Part shown: positions 5,068 to 8,697 of the stretch, piece by piece | How positions within the stretch are numbered: position 1 is the stretch's first letter | Layout: every line of letters begins with the position of its first letter | From: Methanospirillum sp. | GTDB lineage: Archaea; Halobacteriota; Methanomicrobia; Methanomicrobiales; Methanospirillaceae | Assembly (NCBI GenBank): GCA_028695895.1 | Contig: JAQVIE010000036.1 | Coordinates: 1 to 8,697 of the forward strand | DNA: 8,697 bases | Reading direction: 5' to 3' | The notes under the pieces: generated by a model | What the model was told of the DNA's origin: nothing | Databases searched by the model: none | What the model saw: only the letters and a program-made list of their open reading frames with translations | Made by a program: the position numbers and the translations under genes

Positions 5068-6729
5068 TTATTGTTCGAAAAAGACCGGTAAATGTGTAAA
5101 CGTATTTACATCAAATATCCCTTTTGTGGTAACCCTTATCTCTGGAATGACTGTTAAAGCCAGGAATGAAAGATACATAAATGGATCCTGGACAGATCCG
5201 CATGATTGAGTAATTGCGTGGAGTTTTAAAAGTTCGTTATACACTTTTTCATAAGGTAATTCTGACATCAGGCCGGCAACAGAGAGTGGAAGGCTGGATT
5301 CACTGGTTCCATCCCTGGCTACCATTGCCCCTCTGTGTTTTATAACCGTAGAAATAGCCTTGAGGATTTCTTCATCATTTGTTCCAATGGCAATTATATT
5401 ATGAGAATCATGTGAAACGCTGGATGCGATTGCTCCTTTGGTAAGTCTAAAACCGTTTACCAGGCCCACTCCTGGTTTTACAGGATGATAACGGGAAACA
5501 ACGACTGTTTTTAATATATCTCGTTTTATATCCGGGATATCATTATCTGACAACTGCAAATATTCTGTTTTTGTTCCGATCTGTCCTTCCTGGATCCTGA
5601 TAACCCTGGCGGTTCCTGATCCTTCAATTCTGATATCTTCTAATGAAGGAATTTTCGCGTTAAATGGATAATTATGTGCTGGTTGAGCCTGAACCGGTAT
5701 AAATTGTTCAGATGAGATCAGGTCTCCTCTTTTATATGTTCTCTCCACATTGCATCTCCTGGTATCGTTAATTATACAAAAGTCAGCAATTCGTCCAGGA
5801 CTTATTGCACCGCGATCAAAGAGTCCGAACCTTTCAGCCGGTGAGAGTGTTGCCATCCTGATTGCAAGTTCAGGTTCGCATCCTTCGTCAATGGCCTTCC
5901 TGATGCAGTCATCTATGTGACCATCGGTAAATAGCATATCTGCATGCCGATCATCTGTGCAGAAACAGCACCTTGCAGATGTGCAGGTATTAACCAGGGG
6001 GAGAAGGGTTCTGAGGTTTCTTTCAGTAGATCCTTCCCTGATAAAAAGAAACATTCCTTTCTGTAGTTTTTCTCTGCCTTCATCCAGGATAACCGATTCA
6101 TGATCACTTTGCATCCCTGAACAGATGTATTCATCCAGCATCGGTCCGGTAAGAAATGGAGCATGACCGTCACGAATAGGTGTAAGTGAGAGTTTTTCCA
6201 TTACTTCCGGATCATGAGAGAGAACACCTGGAACATTCATCATTTCACCAAGGCCGATAACAGCATCATTATCAATGAAGGGACGAAGAGAATCTGCTGT
6301 AAGGGTCATTGCACAATCATCAAGGGGAGTTGCAGGAACACATGAAGGGAGCATGATAAAAATGTCCAATGGTTGCTTTTCATGAGCATCCAGCATATAT
6401 TCTATTCCTGTTGTTCCGCAGACATTGGCAATCTCATGAGGATCTGCGATTACTGTTGTTGTTCCATGCTGCATGACCAGCCTTGCATATTCATACGGTG
6501 TTAATAAGGAACTCTCAATATGAACATGGGCATCAATAAAACCAGGAACTACATATGAAGATTTCAGATTAACTTCCTTTTTTCCATGGTATGTCCGTCC
6601 TGTTCCAATGATTATTCCATCCCGGACAGCAAAATCTTCATTCAGCCACTCACAGGTAAAAGGGTTGAAGACTACTCCATTTCTAAAAACTATATCTGCT
6701 GATTTCTCATATCCTGATTTAGTGATCAT
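5068..6729 (-). CDS. ade: Adenine deaminase (adenine to hypoxanthine)
   Basis: This 553-residue adenine deaminase (EC 3.5.4.2) of the amidohydrolase superfamily is a cytosolic purine-salvage enzyme that hydrolyses adenine to hypoxanthine and ammonia. The metal-site motifs are in order: GFIDAHVHIESS (63-74, H68 and H70), DPHEIANVCG (96-105, H98), GLGEMMNVPGV (159-169, E162), DGHAPFLTGP (187-196, H189), SDHES (208-212, H210) and CFCTDDRHAD (255-264, catalytic aspartate at 259 or 260). RMATLSPAERFGL (291-303) and GRIADF (312-317) complete the barrel and return to the N-terminal beta domain. The C-terminal domain specific to this subfamily shows SVSHDSHNIIAIGTND (437-452). The length is normal for the family, and nothing suggests truncation. 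The start ATG at 6729 gives the usual short N-terminus ahead of ADIVFRNGVV. No ribosome binding site is visible. It is divergent from the small lipoprotein gene. Confidence 0.95.
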   Translation of the reverse strand: MITKSGYEKSADIVFRNGVVFNPFTCEWLNEDFAVRDGIIIGTGRTYHGKKEVNLKSSYVVPGFIDAHVHIESSLLTPYEYARLVMQHGTTTVIADPHEIANVCGTTGIEYMLDAHEKQPLDIFIMLPSCVPATPLDDCAMTLTADSLRPFIDNDAVIGLGEMMNVPGVLSHDPEVMEKLSLTPIRDGHAPFLTGPMLDEYICSGMQSDHESVILDEGREKLQKGMFLFIREGSTERNLRTLLPLVNTCTSARCCFCTDDRHADMLFTDGHIDDCIRKAIDEGCEPELAIRMATLSPAERFGLFDRGAISPGRIADFCIINDTRRCNVERTYKRGDLISSEQFIPVQAQPAHNYPFNAKIPSLEDIRIEGSGTARVIRIQEGQIGTKTEYLQLSDNDIPDIKRDILKTVVVSRYHPVKPGVGLVNGFRLTKGAIASSVSHDSHNIIAIGTNDEEILKAISTVIKHRGAMVARDGTSESSLPLSVAGLMSELPYEKVYNELLKLHAITQSCGSVQDPFMYLSFLALTVIPEIRVTTKGIFDVNTFTHLPVFFEQ

Positions 6730-6797
6730 ATTTGTTATTCACTTGAATGTGTAATATGATAATTCAGGCAGATATCATGCTATCATTGTCATTATAC

Positions 6798-6805
6798 TAT
6801 AAATA
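6798..6805 (+). promoter_or_regulatory. TATA box for the small lipoprotein gene
   Basis: TATAAATA within the AT-rich run at 6791-6813 is close to the archaeal TATA consensus. It lies 32 bp before the ATG at 6830, which predicts a start of transcription near 6823-6827 and an almost leaderless mRNA. The same AT-rich block may supply the promoter of the divergent adenine deaminase gene on the other strand, with a leader of about 50 nt. Confidence 0.45.
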
Positions 6806-6829
6806 TTTAAAAATTCATATCACCATGGA

Positions 6830-7276
6830 ATGAACGCAAAAAATGTTTCAATTCTTGTTTTTATTACCGTTTGTTTTATTTTTATTGCCGGCTGTACCGG
6901 GGGTAATGATGACGAAGAATACAAAGCACTGGTAATTGATGCAATAGAAAAACTGGAACCTCTGAATGAGAAGATAATAAATCCATATAAAGGGATGACG
7001 GGTGATGAGCTCATGGAAATGAAAAGTTTCGCAGAAAATGCAAAAAGCTTTGCAGCGCAGATGACTTTATCTGATTCTGAAAAAAAGTCCCGTGAATTTT
7101 TCATTAGGGCAATGGATGTAACTGTGGAAGGTACAAACAATCTTCAGGGAAATGTTGATTCATCAACTGGAAAGGTAGAAAGCACCGCTCCTGCAACGAA
7201 TAATTTCATTCAGATGCAATCAGATCTTGGAAGTGCAGCAGATATCATCAAAGTGCCAAAGAAAAAGTCCTATTAA
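6830..7276 (+). CDS. Small secreted lipoprotein of unknown function
   Basis: This 148-residue protein has a classical lipoprotein signal peptide. The N-terminus is short and basic (MNAKN), a hydrophobic core follows at residues 7-19, and a lipobox IAGC ends at C22. After lipidation the mature protein (about 127 residues) would sit on the outer face of the membrane, starting CTGGNDDEE. The mature part is acidic and mostly helical in character (about 28-105), becomes Ser/Thr/Asn-rich at about 106-128 and ends in a basic KKK tail. I recognise no domain; small helical lipoproteins of this kind are common in Methanomicrobiales. I chose the ATG at 6830 because it directly precedes the basic signal-peptide head. 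An ATG at 6825 is in another frame and stops after two codons. It is divergent from adenine deaminase and convergent with pyruvate phosphate dikinase. Confidence 0.75.
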   Translation: MNAKNVSILVFITVCFIFIAGCTGGNDDEEYKALVIDAIEKLEPLNEKIINPYKGMTGDELMEMKSFAENAKSFAAQMTLSDSEKKSREFFIRAMDVTVEGTNNLQGNVDSSTGKVESTAPATNNFIQMQSDLGSAADIIKVPKKKSY

Positions 7277-7306
7277 TTAAATTTTGATAATATAATAAAA
7301 TAAATT

Positions 7307-7326
7307 ATGAGTTATAATTAACTCAT
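7307..7326. terminator. Perfect inverted repeat between convergent genes
   Basis: ATGAGTTA (7307-7314) and TAACTCAT (7319-7326) form a perfect 8-bp stem with the 4-bp centre TAAT. The element lies in the 55-bp gap between the lipoprotein stop codon (7276) and the dikinase stop codon (7332), so a shared bidirectional terminator is plausible. On the minus strand it is followed by AT-rich sequence with short T-runs. Stem stability is modest because of its AT content. Confidence 0.45.
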
Positions 7327-7331
7327 CATTT

Positions 7332-8697
7332 TCATCTGAATTTTATTGCCGCGTGGGCTGCTGCAAGCCTGGCGATCGGAACACGCGGTCCTGAGCACGA
7401 AACATAGGTAAGCCCTATCTTGTGACAGAATTCTATTGATGCAGGATGACCACCATGCTCGCCACAGATACCCACCTTCATATCCGGCCTTGTCTCCCTG
7501 CCCCATTTCACTGCAAGTTCCATTATTTTTCCAACTCCTTTCACATCAAGTACGTCAAATGGATTATCCTGTAGGATCTGGCTCATATTATACATGGGCA
7601 GGAACTTGTTCTCTGCATCTTCCCTGGAAAAAGAGAAGGTCGCCTGGGTGAGATCATTTGTTCCGAATGAAAAGAATTCTGCTTCTTCTGCAAGATTTTC
7701 TGCCCGCATACAGGCACGGACAACTTCAAGCATTGAACCAAATGAGAAGGTAATTGTAAGTCCGTATGTCCTTTCAACCTGAGTGTGAATGTCATTAACC
7801 CATTCTTTAACTCTTTTCAATTCCTGGGCTGTGCATACCTGCGGGATCATAATTTCGGGGTGAACATCAATTCCATCTTTTCGGCACTCGGCAGCAGCTT
7901 CAAGGATGGCACGAATCTGCATGGAATATATCTCAGGGAATGTAAGTCCAAGCCTGACCCCGCGGTGACCAAGCATGGGGTTCACCTCACGAAGAGATCT
8001 GACTTTACTAAGCATCATCTCTTTCTTCACGATCACAGCATCAACGAGATCAGGGTCTGCCGGGGTTAAAATTTTTGGATGGGAAGGATCAGCATGATGC
8101 ATAAATGAGACTGTGTCAGAGAGAACCAGTAAACCCTGGAGATTTTTCCGCAGATTCCGAAGTATTTCTATTTCATCAATGAGCAGCTGCTCTGTTGGCA
8201 GAAATTCATGAATGGGAGGATCCAGCAGCCTTATTGTAACCGGATGAGGTGCCATTATTGAAAAAATATTTTTAAAATCATCCCGCTGGATAGGAAGAAG
8301 CTTGTCAAGCGCCAGTATTCGTTCTTCTTTTGTATCAGCAATGATCATGTCAACGACAATTGGAAGCCTGGCAGGATCATTAAACATTCTTTCTGTTCTG
8401 CACAGACCAATCCCCATTGCACCAAATTTTAATGCCTCCCTGGCATCCTTTGGTGTATCTGCATTAGCCATAACTTTAAGCATGGCACTCTCATCTGCAA
8501 GGGAAAGGAGTGCTACAAGGTCTGACGAAAAATCTGCTTTAATAAGAGGCACTTCTCCAAGATAAACTGCCCCGGTGGTTCCGTCAATTGTGATAATGTC
8601 TCCTTCTTCAATCCTGGATTCTCCAATAATCGCCTGGCGCATATTCACGTCGACTTCAATTCCCTCTGCCCCGGCAACACAGGGTTTTCCCATGCCT
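7332..8697 (-). CDS. ppdK: Pyruvate phosphate dikinase, C-terminal half (runs off window)
   Basis: These are the last 454 or so codons of pyruvate phosphate dikinase (EC 2.7.9.1), which interconverts pyruvate + ATP + Pi and phosphoenolpyruvate + AMP + PPi; in methanogens it feeds gluconeogenesis. The full enzyme has about 880 residues. The ATP-grasp domain and the catalytic phosphohistidine loop lie beyond position 8697; the visible part opens with GMGKPCVAGAEG, which directly follows that loop. Counting from the M at 8693, the PEP/pyruvate barrel shows GIGLCRTERMF (94-104, R99), TIRLLDPPIHEFLP (153-166, R155), NPMLGHRG (238-245), GSMLEVVRA (319-327, metal ligand E323), SFGTNDLTQ (342-350, D347), GICGEHGGHP (408-417) and TYVSCSGPRVPIARLAA (429-445, catalytic C433). 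All key catalytic residues are present. The stretch between HEFLP and NPMLGHRG looks about 25-30 residues longer than in bacterial enzymes as I remember them. The M at 8693 is internal, not the start. Confidence 0.96.
   Translation of the reverse strand, partial: GMGKPCVAGAEGIEVDVNMRQAIIGESRIEEGDIITIDGTTGAVYLGEVPLIKADFSSDLVALLSLADESAMLKVMANADTPKDAREALKFGAMGIGLCRTERMFNDPARLPIVVDMIIADTKEERILALDKLLPIQRDDFKNIFSIMAPHPVTIRLLDPPIHEFLPTEQLLIDEIEILRNLRKNLQGLLVLSDTVSFMHHADPSHPKILTPADPDLVDAVIVKKEMMLSKVRSLREVNPMLGHRGVRLGLTFPEIYSMQIRAILEAAAECRKDGIDVHPEIMIPQVCTAQELKRVKEWVNDIHTQVERTYGLTITFSFGSMLEVVRACMRAENLAEEAEFFSFGTNDLTQATFSFSREDAENKFLPMYNMSQILQDNPFDVLDVKGVGKIMELAVKWGRETRPDMKVGICGEHGGHPASIEFCHKIGLTYVSCSGPRVPIARLAAAHAAIKFR

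Noticed and set aside
6730..6829. Short repeats such as TATCATGC/TATCATTG between adenine deaminase and lipoprotein genes considered as an operator
   Set aside because: The repeats are imperfect, short and embedded in AT-rich DNA; they are not distinguishable from chance by eye.
7426..7475. GEHGGHP and RTERMF differences from the textbook dikinase motifs (GGDP, RTEHMF) considered as loss of function
   Set aside because: Catalytic C433, E323, D347, R99 and R155 are all present, and these neighbouring positions vary among active family members as far as I recall.
7436..8565. Several short plus-strand open frames antisense to pyruvate phosphate dikinase
   Set aside because: All lie within a gene with uninterrupted, strongly conserved motifs on the minus strand. 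The longest has only 94 codons and no recognisable features.

Overview
The window looks like chromosome from a methanogenic archaeon of the Methanomicrobiales, with Methanospirillum as my best guess. This is inference. The reasons are 5S rRNA genes of archaeal type, AT-rich TATA-like boxes close to start codons with almost no Shine-Dalgarno sequences, T-run rather than hairpin-plus-U terminators, a CheC of euryarchaeal type, an archaeal lipobox protein, an RNB nuclease of the DLDQ type, and a pyruvate phosphate dikinase. I could not run a database search, so the genus is not proven.

Layout. Positions 1-262 hold the 3' part of one 5S rRNA gene and a complete second 5S rRNA gene in tandem, separated by an 80-nt spacer with small hairpins. 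This is presumably the tail of an rRNA operon that lies before the window. Four plus-strand genes follow in an AT-rich stretch: a two-helix small membrane protein (352-582), a PsiE-family membrane protein (670-1110), a CheC-family CheY-P phosphatase with one eroded active site (1192-1842), and a fusion of a TudS-like desulfidase domain to a nucleoside 2-deoxyribosyltransferase-like domain (1960-2829). A minus-strand RNB-family exoribonuclease (2894-4372) converges on the fusion gene. It is divergent from a plus-strand flavin reductase/flavoredoxin (4472-5041), and the 99-bp region between them carries two abutting perfect inverted repeats. Next come a minus-strand adenine deaminase (5068-6729), a plus-strand small lipoprotein (6830-7276), and the C-terminal half of a minus-strand pyruvate phosphate dikinase (7332 to the window end).

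How the genes may work together. Most genes have their own promoter region and alternate in strand, so there is no large operon. Three of them do share a theme of RNA and nucleobase turnover. The RNB nuclease would release nucleotides. The desulfidase-deoxyribosyltransferase fusion would be suited to thiolated or otherwise modified pyrimidine bases and nucleosides. Adenine deaminase converts free adenine to hypoxanthine. The fusion protein is the most unusual item: both halves keep their diagnostic residues, and I know of no characterised enzyme with this architecture. Nothing indicates a mobile element, CRISPR array, phage or tRNA gene. No stretch longer than 300 bases lacks a gene.
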